From Ktedonobacteraceae bacterium (GTDB lineage Bacteria > Chloroflexota > Ktedonobacteria > Ktedonobacterales > Ktedonobacteraceae), in contig DASRBN010000034.1 of NCBI GenBank assembly GCA_035653615.1, positions 16,714 through 80,713 on the forward strand: a stretch of 64,000 bases of DNA. The letters run 5' to 3'. This document shows, one piece after another, positions 43,575-51,702 of the stretch (positions within the stretch are counted from its first letter, which is position 1; each line of letters begins with the position of its first letter). The notes under the pieces were generated by a model, which saw nothing but the letters and a program-made list of their open reading frames with translations, did no database searches and was not told where the DNA came from. A program made the position numbers and the translations under genes.

Positions 43575-44591
43575 TTATTTTGAGTGCGCTTCAACCCCGC
43601 CCCTGCGGCTGTGTGCCAGTTGCTCGAACAGTTCGCGTTCCTCGGTGGTGAGTCCCATTGGCAGCACTACCTTGACGCGTGCGAAGAGATTGCCGCTGCC
43701 ATCACCACGCAGGTGCGGCATACCTTTACCGGCCAGGCGGAACAGACGCCCATTCTGTGTCTCAGCAGGTATGGTCAGGATGAGCTTGCGGCCATCCGGT
43801 AGGGGCACAGGCACCTGGCCTCCCAGCATCGCAATTACCAGGTCCACATCGATATCGACGTAAAGATCATCGCCCTTGCGCTCGTATTGCGCGTCGGGTT
43901 TGACGCTGATCACCAGGAAGAGATCGCCACGCGGTCCGCCGCCGATCCCCGGTTGTCCCTCGCCCGCGACCCGAATCTTGGAACCATTATCGACACCCGC
44001 TGGAATCTTGACCTGGATGCGTTTACTGCGCGCAATCATGCCTTGCGCGCCACAATTCGTGCAGGGCTTGCCGCCAACTTCCCCCGTACCACGGCAGAGC
44101 GGGCACACCTCGGTGGATTGGATGTTGAAGGTGCGGGTAGCGCCAATATAGGCTTCCGCCAGCGTCACTTCAACTGGCTGCTCGATATTATCGCCCACGC
44201 GCCGGCGATAATCCGGGCGCGTGCCGCCAGGACGCTGGGCACCCGCTCCGGCACGCCCAAACAGCGCCTCGAAGAAGTCGGAAAAACTCCCGCTCGAATC
44301 ATAGTCCATTGGCGAGCTGCGATACGTGTAAGTACGCCTGCCGGCGCCTGGCGAGAAGCCAAACTGTTCCTGCCAGTTCGGGCCAAGCGTATCATATTTG
44401 CGGCGCTTATCGGGATCAGAAAGTACTTCGTAGGCCTCGTTGATCTCCTTGAACTTCTCCTCGGCCTTCTTATCGCCAGGATTGACGTCAGGATGATACT
44501 TGCGCGCCAGCTTGCGAAAGGCCTTCTTGATATCGTCCGCGCTGGCGCTTTTCGAGACGCCGAGTATTTTATAATAATCTTTGTAATCCAT
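43575..44591 (-). CDS. dnaJ: DnaJ chaperone with a reduced zinc domain
   Basis: 338 aa. J domain: [13 protein letters not shown]...[11 protein letters not shown] (HPD present). G/F-rich linker. The zinc region has only CPLCRGTG and CTNCGAQG, i.e. two of the usual four CxxCxGxG units, enough for one zinc site. The C-terminal substrate-binding beta domains follow. It activates DnaK ATPase; DnaK itself is not found in the window. Normal DnaJ is about 375-380 aa, which fits the missing pair of motifs. Confidence 0.93.
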   Translation of the reverse strand: MDYKDYYKILGVSKSASADDIKKAFRKLARKYHPDVNPGDKKAEEKFKEINEAYEVLSDPDKRRKYDTLGPNWQEQFGFSPGAGRRTYTYRSSPMDYDSSGSFSDFFEALFGRAGAGAQRPGGTRPDYRRRVGDNIEQPVEVTLAEAYIGATRTFNIQSTEVCPLCRGTGEVGGKPCTNCGAQGMIARSKRIQVKIPAGVDNGSKIRVAGEGQPGIGGGPRGDLFLVISVKPDAQYERKGDDLYVDIDVDLVIAMLGGQVPVPLPDGRKLILTIPAETQNGRLFRLAGKGMPHLRGDGSGNLFARVKVVLPMGLTTEERELFEQLAHSRRGGVEAHSK

Positions 44592-44646
44592 CGTCCGGCC
44601 CCTTCTGTGTGGCCTTTACTTTATGCACTGCAAGCCGTACATATAC

Positions 44647-45237
44647 TTATTGCGCCTGTTTATTGCCCGCGCTTACCTTCACGCGTGCCGGGCGCAGCGT
44701 CTCATCGCCCAGCTTATAGCCCTTGAGCACCTCTTCAACGACCGTGCCTTCGGGCTTGTCCGTATCCTCGACCGCCTCGATTGCCTCATGCACATATGGA
44801 TCGAAAGTCTCGCCTACCGTGGCAACAGGGGTCAATCCTTCGCCGCGCATCACCTCATTCATCTGCCACATCAGCATACGCAACGCCTGCTGCAACCCTT
44901 GCGAGTCCATCGTATCTTGATATTTTAAGGCCCGTTCCACGTTATCCATCACGCCCAATATCTTCTGGAACAGTTCGCGCTTCTCCCGCTGCACGCGATC
45001 CACCGCCATACGCTCCTGGCGCTTGCGGAAATTCTCCATATCGGCGCGCTCGCGCAGGTATTTGTTCCAATTTTCGGCGGCTTCTCGCTTAGCCTGCGCC
45101 AGCTGCGCTTCCAGTTCGGCAATCCTCTGTGCTTCGGGGGAAGGAGCGGGAGCGGCTTCCTGCTGTGGCGTTTCCTCTTTTGCTGTTGGCTCCCCGTTCT
45201 GATCCTGTTCCGACGTTAACTCCTGGGACTCTTCCAT
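44647..45237 (-). CDS. grpE: Nucleotide exchange factor GrpE
   Basis: 196 aa. An acidic N-terminal region and long helix (LAQAKREAAENWNKYLRERADMENFRKR) precede the beta domain with GLTPVATVGETFDPYVHEAIEAV and VVEEVLKGYKLGDETLRPARVKVS. AAGGAGA precedes the ATG. It releases ADP from DnaK. In most HspR operons dnaK precedes grpE; here a promoter and a broken RHS gene occupy that place. Confidence 0.95.
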   Translation of the reverse strand: MEESQELTSEQDQNGEPTAKEETPQQEAAPAPSPEAQRIAELEAQLAQAKREAAENWNKYLRERADMENFRKRQERMAVDRVQREKRELFQKILGVMDNVERALKYQDTMDSQGLQQALRMLMWQMNEVMRGEGLTPVATVGETFDPYVHEAIEAVEDTDKPEGTVVEEVLKGYKLGDETLRPARVKVSAGNKQAQ

Positions 45238-45303
45238 AACAACGTGTATCTCCTTATTCCATTGAAAAGAATAGTGCTTTTAAGCTGTTTTTATCGTCTT
45301 CAA

Positions 45304-45333
45304 AGTATAAAACTTGAGTCGATGGGTGTCAAG
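45304..45333 (-). promoter_or_regulatory. Sigma-A promoter overlapped by a HAIR-like HspR operator
   Basis: On the minus strand TTGACA (45332-45327), a 17-base spacer and TATACT (45309-45304) form a strong promoter. The sequence CTTGAGT-N7-TGTCAAG (45313-45333, plus strand) matches the HspR operator CTTGAGT-N7-ACTCAAG at 12 of 14 positions. It covers the -35 and most of the spacer, which is where a repressor blocks transcription. The leader to grpE is about 60 bases. Confidence 0.8.
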
Positions 45334-45380
45334 TTTTTGAATCATAACTCGGCCCTCTCTCAGGCTCCTAAATAGCTCAA

Positions 45381-46883
45381 TTATAGTTCAGAAAAGCCTT
45401 TGGCAGTATTGAGCGTGCCAGCATGGTAGCTCACATTACCATAGGGATCAAACACCTGATTCTCCTTGATGACGGCGCCACCTGCCGGGTTGGTGATGCT
45501 GGCCAGGATACTGCCCTCTGCATCGGTCAGGTAGAAGGACGTGCCATTGGCATCGCTGGAACCCAGCAGGTGACCGGCTAAGAAATAATAGTAGGTGTTG
45601 GATTGATTGGTGCTGCCATCTGCGCTGTACTGGTGTTCCTCTAAGCCGAAGGCGTAGAGAGTCAAGCTAGTGCCACTGCTGTTGGTCGAACGACGCAGGA
45701 TGCGGTTGCCACTAGCGTCGTAGAGATACTGTTCCTGGTTGGTGCTGCCGACGTACCACTGCGTCAGGTGGTCGAGGATGTCATAGGTCAGGGTACTGGT
45801 GCTGCCACTGTAGGTGCGGCCGATGAGGTTGCCCCACTGATCGTAGCTGGTGCCGTAGACGTTGCCGCTCTTGCTCGAGCAGGTCGAGCCGGCGGCATAG
45901 ACCCCGCTCAACTGGTGCGGGGCGCCGCTGTTGCAGTAGAGATACTGGTACGGCGTTAGGAGGTGGTGGCCGGCGTGAGTGACGAACTGTCCGACCCCGA
46001 GGAGATCAGCTGCTGCACCACCTGCACGCTCCAGGCCAGGTCATCGGGATGGGCATAATGGCCGCTATAGCTGCCAGAGGAGCAATCGGAGACATTCCAG
46101 GTGCAGTAGAGGGCATCATAGCGATTGTCGGTGATGTCGCCGTGCTGATTCTTGATGGTGGGAGTGCCATCGCTGTTGTTGTAGGCGCGCTGGTAGATCA
46201 CCGAAGCGCCGATGCCCGCGTTGAGGTCCTGATAGCTGTTCAGGTAGGACCAGCGCGTGGTGTTCTGAAATTGCTGGCCCTTCTGATTTTGGTCCATGCT
46301 ATCGTAGTAGGTATCCGTCAGCTGCGTATAGCCAAAGGTGACGACGGGCAGCTGGTGAGCGGTGCCATTCTGGTAGACGAGCGGTTGAATCTGCTCGAGC
46401 AGGTGCTCGCCGGCACAGTAGCCCGGGTCGCCGTAGGAGAAGTTGTACCCAAAGGCGGCATTGCTGGAGTTGTCCAGATTGAGATAACTGGTGATGCCCA
46501 CCAGCGTGAAGGTGCCCATCACGGAGGGTGCGGTAAAGCCGCCGGACTTCTGCACCGGGTCATCGCAGCGGGCCTGAGGAGGAGCCGGCGGATTGCTGCA
46601 CGGATCATTTTTGCTGTAGTCGTAGGCGGTGGCCCAATTGCCATCTGCGAACGGGGCCAGGTAGCTGAAGTCGATGGTGCCGGCCGTATTAGTGGTGCTG
46701 ATCGTCTTGAGATCGCTGCTGATGCCGTAGGTGATCTGTTTGATGACAACATCGCGCACGGTATCGCCGCTGGGGCAGGGCGAGACGTAGCTGCCGGTGG
46801 AGCAGTCCTGCAGGTAGGAGACCTGGATCAGCTTGTAGTAGGATTGGTTGGTTCCATCAGGCAGCAGAACACGCAGGATGAGC
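45381..46883 (-). pseudogene. Degenerate RHS gene with large internal deletion
   Basis: Two open pieces (46759-45956 and 45911-45381) read as RHS sequence closely like the intact locus. The first ends ATTS-stop (TAA at 45956-45958); immediately downstream YQYLYCNSGAPHQL matches sequence lying about 2.9 kb further in the intact copy. Homology continues upstream of 46759 without a start codon to about 46880. The 3' end stops after NTAKGF, before the RYYDP motif, so the toxin end is lost. It lies head-on against the chaperone operon. Confidence 0.82.
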
Positions 46884-47110
46884 TAGCACCCCTCTTCAGG
46901 TGAAAGGATAGCGAAAAAGGCCAGTTCTCGACTGGCAAAGTCACAGCATTAAGACATACAGAGGCTCATTTCTACCGGTTTTATGCTCTTTAGGGATTTT
47001 GCGGAACGGCCCCATGCTGGACGCAATAAATCTAGCCTCTACCCCTTGCCAACGCCCCTCCCTTCGGATAGACTAAAGCGTGAAAGTTTCATTGCAAGGA
47101 GTATTTGATA

Positions 47111-48094
47111 GTGTCTAGTAGTTTAATTGTGGTGAGTACATTTCCATTCTCGCCTGCATTGCAGCAGGCGCTCCGCGAGGCAGCGGCAAGTGCGGACGTC
47201 GTATGTGTATCAAATGCTGAAGAGCTTGCAACGCACCTGCATAACGCGGAGATTTTATGTACCTATATGGTGCCGGCGAACTGGCGCGAGCAGGCGCCGC
47301 GGCTTCGCTGGCTGCAATACCCAGGCGCCGGCGTCGATGCGCTACAACCGACCGGTTTGCTTGATGCCGGCAGCGGGGTGATTGTTACGACCGCTACAGG
47401 CATTCATTCGACGGTTATCAGCGAGTATGTGTTCGGCAGTATGCTGATGTTCAACTGGAACTGGCCGCAGATGGTACGCCTGCAGGATGGACACATCTGG
47501 GCACGGAGCGCCAGCTGGTACAATCTGGGGGGACGCGAACTGGCGGGCCAGACGCTGGGAATCGTGGGCCTGGGAAGCATCGGGCGGCGCGTTGCGCAGC
47601 TCGGCAGGGCCTTTGGTATGCGTATCGCTGCTACCCGGCGTACAGTGCGCGAGGGAGAGAAAGACGCGGACGTGGATGAGCTGTTTCCGGCGAACAAATT
47701 GCACGATTTGCTGGCAATCAGCGATTACGTGGTGATTGCCGTCCCACTGACGCCTCAGACGGAGAAGTTAATCGGCGAAGCTGAACTGCGGGCAATGCGA
47801 CCCAATGCGTATCTTGTCAACATCGCGCGCGGGCGGGTGCTCGATGAGCAGGCGCTGATTCGCGCGCTGCGCGAAAGGTGGATCGCGGGGGCGGGCCTGG
47901 ATGTGACAGAAGAGGAGCCGCTGCCGCCCTCCAGTCCTCTATATGCAATGCCGAACGTCATACTGACTCCCCATATTTCGGGAGCCAGTATCCATTATGA
48001 TGAGCGGCTGGCGGCATTGTTTGCTGAAAACCTGCGCCGTTATCGCACGGGCCAGCCCTTGCTGAACAGGTATGACCCGGCGCGAGGATATTGA
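47111..48094 (+). CDS. D-isomer-specific 2-hydroxyacid dehydrogenase family protein
   Basis: 327 aa from the GTG at 47111, nine bases after AAGGAG; a TTG at 47105 is too near to that site. NAD-binding loop GLGSIGRRVAQLGRAFGM (about 156-173), NIARGRVLDEQAL with the catalytic Arg, EEEP with the catalytic Glu region, and TPHISGAS with the catalytic His. It reduces or oxidises 2-hydroxy/2-keto acids; the precise substrate cannot be read. Confidence 0.88.
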   Translation: MSSSLIVVSTFPFSPALQQALREAAASADVVCVSNAEELATHLHNAEILCTYMVPANWREQAPRLRWLQYPGAGVDALQPTGLLDAGSGVIVTTATGIHSTVISEYVFGSMLMFNWNWPQMVRLQDGHIWARSASWYNLGGRELAGQTLGIVGLGSIGRRVAQLGRAFGMRIAATRRTVREGEKDADVDELFPANKLHDLLAISDYVVIAVPLTPQTEKLIGEAELRAMRPNAYLVNIARGRVLDEQALIRALRERWIAGAGLDVTEEEPLPPSSPLYAMPNVILTPHISGASIHYDERLAALFAENLRRYRTGQPLLNRYDPARGY

Positions 48095-48131
48095 GGCGCC
48101 CTGACAGGTAGAGAGAGGGAGTTTTTGTGCT

Positions 48132-48737
48132 ATGAGTACTGCAGATCTGGGTGTTGTGAAGGTGCTGGGGGCTGACGCGGTAGGCCAGCCCGGTCAACGT
48201 CGTTTTCGTCTTTTTGTCCAGGGCCAGCGCCCGGCGCTTTCCGCCATCATGTGGCTGGAGAAGGAACAACTGAGTAATCTTTCGCTGGCATTAGATCGTG
48301 TTCTGGCACAACTGACGGAAGGGCGCATACTGCGCACAGAGGCGCAGGCCGGCCCGCCACCTCGTCCCATCGAAATGCCGGCTACATTTCCTAAAAGCCC
48401 CGATTACGAGTTCCAGATTGGACGACTGCTGCTGAATTACGAAGAGAGGCGCGAATTACTGGCGTTGATAGCTGTGCCGATGGAGATACGCATGGAACCG
48501 GGGTCGACGGAACCCCAGGTTCTTTTGCTGGAGGATGAGGCGATCTCGTTTCTCTTTACCTTTCAGCAGGCGCAGGAGTTGACACGGTCGATAAGCACTC
48601 TGATAAGCAGTGGAAGGCCGATTTGTCCTCTCTGCCATACACCGCTCGATGGTGGGCCGCATGCCTGCGTCAAGCAGAATGGACATCGTGAGATCGTGCA
48701 GATAGTGGAAGACGACGAGGAAGAAGAAGAGGAGTAA
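48132..48737 (+). CDS. DUF3090-family protein with C-terminal zinc ribbon
   Basis: 201 aa. The DUF3090 pattern is clear: GQRRFRLFVQGQRPALSAIMWLEKEQLSNLSLALDRVLAQL, then YEFQIGRLLLNYEERRELLALIAVPME. Residues about 170-185 form a zinc ribbon (CPLCHTPLDGGPHAC), and the tail is all acidic. The family is common in Actinobacteria and Chloroflexota; no role is established. The stop TAA lies at the start of a perfect palindrome. Confidence 0.8.
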   Translation: MSTADLGVVKVLGADAVGQPGQRRFRLFVQGQRPALSAIMWLEKEQLSNLSLALDRVLAQLTEGRILRTEAQAGPPPRPIEMPATFPKSPDYEFQIGRLLLNYEERRELLALIAVPMEIRMEPGSTEPQVLLLEDEAISFLFTFQQAQELTRSISTLISSGRPICPLCHTPLDGGPHACVKQNGHREIVQIVEDDEEEEEE

Positions 48738-48801
48738 AAGAAAGCGGGCCAATAGTGCTGGCACCCGCGCGGGTGCCAGCACTATTGGCCCGCTTTCTTT
48801 T
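48736..48801. terminator. Perfect 66-bp palindrome, bidirectional terminator between convergent genes
   Basis: 33-base arms (48736-48768 and 48769-48801) are exact reverse complements with no loop. Each transcript would form a GC-rich stem ending in CTTTCTTTT. It overlaps the stop of the DUF3090 gene and ends eight bases before the convergent gene, so it can terminate both. Confidence 0.85.
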
Positions 48802-48809
48802 ACTCGAGT

Positions 48810-49220
48810 CTAGTCCACGCAGAGGTACTTATTTGCCTTTTCGAGGTAATATGCTTCGTTTGCCTCTATCATGAGTTTATGGAGTACAACGATGTCTGCG
48901 TCAGGCAGACGCTCAACCGGCTGGACACACAAACGCATTACAGCACGACCATGCTCTATGACCTGGATGTAGCCCTTATTACGCGGGACACGGTACACGC
49001 GACCCGGATCGGTCGGACTTGGAATCTCCAGGTAACCCCGCCAGATAAGTTGTCGAGTTTGTTCAGGCGTAAGCAGATCACGCTGCAAATGAGCCGCGCG
49101 TCGTTCAGCACGCGACCAGCCCTTGAAGTACGGCTGAAAAATCAACCATAACATCGGGCAGACCGCCAGCGCGACGACGATCCAACCCAGGATAGTCAAT
49201 ACCTGAGCAACCAATGTCAA
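48810..49220 (-). CDS. Hypothetical protein with one N-terminal membrane segment
   Basis: 136 aa from a TTG that overlaps the preceding stop (TTGA). An N-terminal hydrophobic segment (VLTILGWIVVALAVCPMLWLIF) is followed by a basic stretch (KGWSRAERRAAHLQRD) and a soluble domain with GYLEIPSPTDPGRVYRVPR and ADIVVLHKLMIEANEAYYL. The segments are natural-looking and conserved in style, but no family is known to me. It is coupled to the 81-residue gene upstream. Confidence 0.65.
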   Translation of the reverse strand: MTLVAQVLTILGWIVVALAVCPMLWLIFQPYFKGWSRAERRAAHLQRDLLTPEQTRQLIWRGYLEIPSPTDPGRVYRVPRNKGYIQVIEHGRAVMRLCVQPVERLPDADIVVLHKLMIEANEAYYLEKANKYLCVD

Positions 49221-49462
49221 CCGCCAACGACTCGCGGGACAAGGACTATCTGTTCGGCTGTTTGGTCGAACTGTTCAATACGCTCGGCCGGTTTGCCAGG
49301 GTTGATTCGGAAGGCAGTGGCGCCTTTTGAGCGCTCCTGAGCGAAAATACGCTCTGCTTCACGAACAGCAGCAGCAGCCTCCGGGTCTCCGGCGAGAACT
49401 TTCTGCTCATCCCAGGTAATCCGGTCATCACCACGCCGTGACATCACCCGTAACATTCCCAC
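49217..49462 (-). CDS. Hypothetical small protein
   Basis: 81 aa from the GTG at 49462, seven bases after GGAGG; the longer frame to 49567 crosses that ribosome-binding site and is not used. The sequence MLRVMSRRGDDRITWDEQKVLAGDPEAAAAVREAERIFAQE is charged and helical, and the C-terminus is ..VLVPRVVGG. Its stop overlaps the start of the next gene (TTGA), so the two are co-translated. No family recognised. Confidence 0.6.
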   Translation of the reverse strand: MGMLRVMSRRGDDRITWDEQKVLAGDPEAAAAVREAERIFAQERSKGATAFRINPGKPAERIEQFDQTAEQIVLVPRVVGG

Positions 49463-49898
49463 AGTCGTTCCTCCTTCGATGTAGGGGCATCGACTCGCAT
49501 TCCGGTGGGAAACGAGGCGAATACCCAACCTTGAGCGGGCCTGCCGAGGATGGAAGTGCAACAACACACCCTCAGAACAAGCCGATCGTTAGATTAACCA
49601 CTACAAAAACGAACTACGCTACATGGTACGTACATACAAGGCGTTGATACCCATCAGGGTATCCTAAGAGGATTACGTTTTGATTTAATAGTTGGTTTCT
49701 AGCCCGCGTGCTTGACCTGGCCGCAGCAATTCAAACGCACTACGCTTCACTGCATTGAGGCGATAGGCTCGATAGGTAGATTCTACACCCGGTGGGGCGC
49801 GCTACCTCTGGACCCTACGCACCCCAGACTTCCTACTGTTAATTGTACGTAACAAATGGCCTTACGTCAATGGTTGGTTGTAGAGATTTTTGAATGAA
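49463..49898. other. Intergenic region, no gene seen
   Basis: About 435 bases between two minus-strand genes. It holds one small stem (GATACCC-ATCA-GGGTATC, 49646-49663) and GC-rich sequence at 49690-49830 that looks structured but matches no RNA I can name. The promoter of the 81-residue gene must lie near 49480-49560. Confidence 0.4.
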
Positions 49899-50693
49899 TC
49901 AGTTTGCCATTTGCAGCTTTGCGCCACACTCAGGGCAGAAGCGAGCGCTGTTTTCGACCTGCACTGAGCAATTCGGACAGAACAGGTCGGGCAGGGGCAA
50001 TCTGGTGCCGCAATCCTGGCAGAATTTTCCCGGCGGTCCCACCCTGCGGCACGTAGGACACATGACGCCCTGGGGATAACCGCCGGTAGCACTGGCTCCA
50101 AAGATCGCCGCCGAGGGAGATGGCGCATCGCCAATGATGGGCGAACCGCCAGCAGTGCGAGGCAAACCGCCGCTCCCGGTGCCGGGCTTGACAAGATCAG
50201 GAGTGGCAGCTGATGGAATAGCTTCAGTATTGAACTGCGGGGCATGATAATTCTGCTCGATTTGTTTGCGCTGCGCCTCGATATTCATTTCGTGCTGGAA
50301 CATAGTGCCATCTGCTTTCAGGTCGGGAGCGCAAGACGTACAGAGATTCAGTTTGGCATTGAAACAACGCATGCATACCGTGCGATGGCATTTGGGGCAG
50401 AGATGAAACTCGTGCTGCACCTCGGCCCAGGATTTCTGGAGCGCATCGGCCTGTTCCTGGTGCCATTTTGAGCCATAAATCTGCTCGCCCGCCTCGGCTG
50501 CCCGTCCCCAAAATCCCCCTAAAAGGCCCACACCGATATCCAGCACGTTCTGACCCGTGCTGACTTTGGATCGGATTGGCCTGGTATCGACCGACCAGTA
50601 GCATTCCTGGCAGGTGAAACGGAATGCGAAATACCCCTGCGATTGATCGCTCATATCCTGGTAGATGTTAGGGACGACGTAACGTTGTGACAT
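49899..50693 (-). CDS. Zinc-ribbon-rich protein, multiple CxxC pairs
   Basis: 264 aa from the ATG at 50693 (GAGG upstream); further upstream the frame overlaps degV antisense and is rejected. At least five Cys clusters are visible: CQEC; CPKCHRTVCMRC with CTSC; CPTC with CQDCG; CPNC with CPECG. The N-terminal half (SQGYFAFRFTCQECYWSVDT) is globular, and the middle is Gly/Pro/Ser/Ala-rich. It may be an adaptor with nucleic-acid or protein binding ability. Function unknown. Confidence 0.7.
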   Translation of the reverse strand: MSQRYVVPNIYQDMSDQSQGYFAFRFTCQECYWSVDTRPIRSKVSTGQNVLDIGVGLLGGFWGRAAEAGEQIYGSKWHQEQADALQKSWAEVQHEFHLCPKCHRTVCMRCFNAKLNLCTSCAPDLKADGTMFQHEMNIEAQRKQIEQNYHAPQFNTEAIPSAATPDLVKPGTGSGGLPRTAGGSPIIGDAPSPSAAIFGASATGGYPQGVMCPTCRRVGPPGKFCQDCGTRLPLPDLFCPNCSVQVENSARFCPECGAKLQMAN

Positions 50694-50805
50694 GTACTGG
50701 AACCTCGTTTCTGTGGGACCGATAAATCGACCCACTACCTTTACTACGGTATTTTGCCAAACTCTATAATCTGGCCCCCTACCAAAAACAATAGTAAATA
50801 CGCGG

Positions 50806-51651
50806 TTATTTAGCGACGATAACCGCGACGGCGGCAGTGCCGGGGCCGGTATGCGTCCCCAGGACGGCGCCAAGTTTATAGATCGGTAACTCGCCATGAT
50901 AGGTCTTGCGCAAGACCTGAACAAGTTGCTGGCCCACCTCCTCGCTTGATTCGGCAACGCTGATGTGTTCGATATTCCCCATCTCGCTGACCAGTTGCGC
51001 GACGCGTTCAAATGCCTTGTTGCGCGTTCTCGGCTGCTCTACGGCCACGACCTCGCCATTCTTTAAGGAGACGATAGGCTTGACGCTGAGCATATTGCCG
51101 AGAAACGCCCTGGCGCCGCCAATACGCCCACCGCGTTTGAGATATTCGAGCGTATCCAGCACGGCCAGGATGCGCGTCCTTGCCAGTGTATCCAGCAGGT
51201 GAGCCTTGATCTCCTCAAGCCCCAGGCCTTCACGCGCCTCTTTTGCCGCCTGCATAATGGGCAGCGACATACTGACACTGATATTTTGCGAGTCTACGAT
51301 ATCGATAGGAATCTTGCGGACGCTTTCGGGCAGTGTGTCGCGCGCGGTGCAGGCGGATTGATAGGTGCCGCTCAGCTTTGCCGAGAGGTGAACGGAGAGG
51401 ATGGCATCGGCCCCTTCGTCGATCAGCCGCGTATAGGCTGCTTGAAAAGCGGCCGGTGATGGTTGCGATGTGCGCGGCAGGGACTTGCTCGATGCCAGCT
51501 TGCGGTAGAAAGTGGCATTATCGAGTTCCACACCATCCAGGTAGGCTTCGTCGCCAAAAAAGACGGTGAGCGGCACGATGACGATCCCAAGTTCCTCCGC
51601 CTCCCGCGGTGAAATATCCACCGTGCTATCTGTGACGATACGAACAACCAT
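50806..51651 (-). CDS. DegV-family fatty-acid-binding protein (FakB-like)
   Basis: 281 aa from the ATG at 51651 with GAGAGGTGG upstream. DegV signature: VRIVTDSTVDISP, then FYRKLASSKSLPRTSQPSP, and the lipid-handling region LSGTYQSA...VDSQNISV...LEYLKRGGRIGGA. FakB proteins present fatty acids to FakA for phosphorylation. fakA lies just upstream on the same strand (51697-53424), with 45 bases between, which supports the pair. Confidence 0.9.
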   Translation of the reverse strand: MVVRIVTDSTVDISPREAEELGIVIVPLTVFFGDEAYLDGVELDNATFYRKLASSKSLPRTSQPSPAAFQAAYTRLIDEGADAILSVHLSAKLSGTYQSACTARDTLPESVRKIPIDIVDSQNISVSMSLPIMQAAKEAREGLGLEEIKAHLLDTLARTRILAVLDTLEYLKRGGRIGGARAFLGNMLSVKPIVSLKNGEVVAVEQPRTRNKAFERVAQLVSEMGNIEHISVAESSEEVGQQLVQVLRKTYHGELPIYKLGAVLGTHTGPGTAAVAVIVAK

Positions 51652-51678
51652 AAAACCACCTCTCAAAAATAATCATAA

Positions 51679-51702
51679 AGGCCGATCAATCGGCCCCTAC
51701 TC
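51679..51702 (-). repeat. Palindromic repeat R2 at the fakA stop
   Basis: GTAGGGGCCGATTGATCGGCC on the minus strand; its TAG is the fakA stop codon. The stem GGCCGATTGATCGGCC precedes an AT-rich stretch and could attenuate transcription into degV. The family also occurs at 30151-30270. Confidence 0.6.

Noticed and set aside
49646..49663. Stem-loop as a riboswitch or small RNA
   Set aside because: A 7-bp stem alone; the flanks match no riboswitch I can recognise, and no downstream gene on the plus strand would use it.
50694..51011. N-terminal extension of the zinc-ribbon protein
   Set aside because: The extension overlaps degV antisense, reads unnaturally and the ATG at 50693 has its own site.
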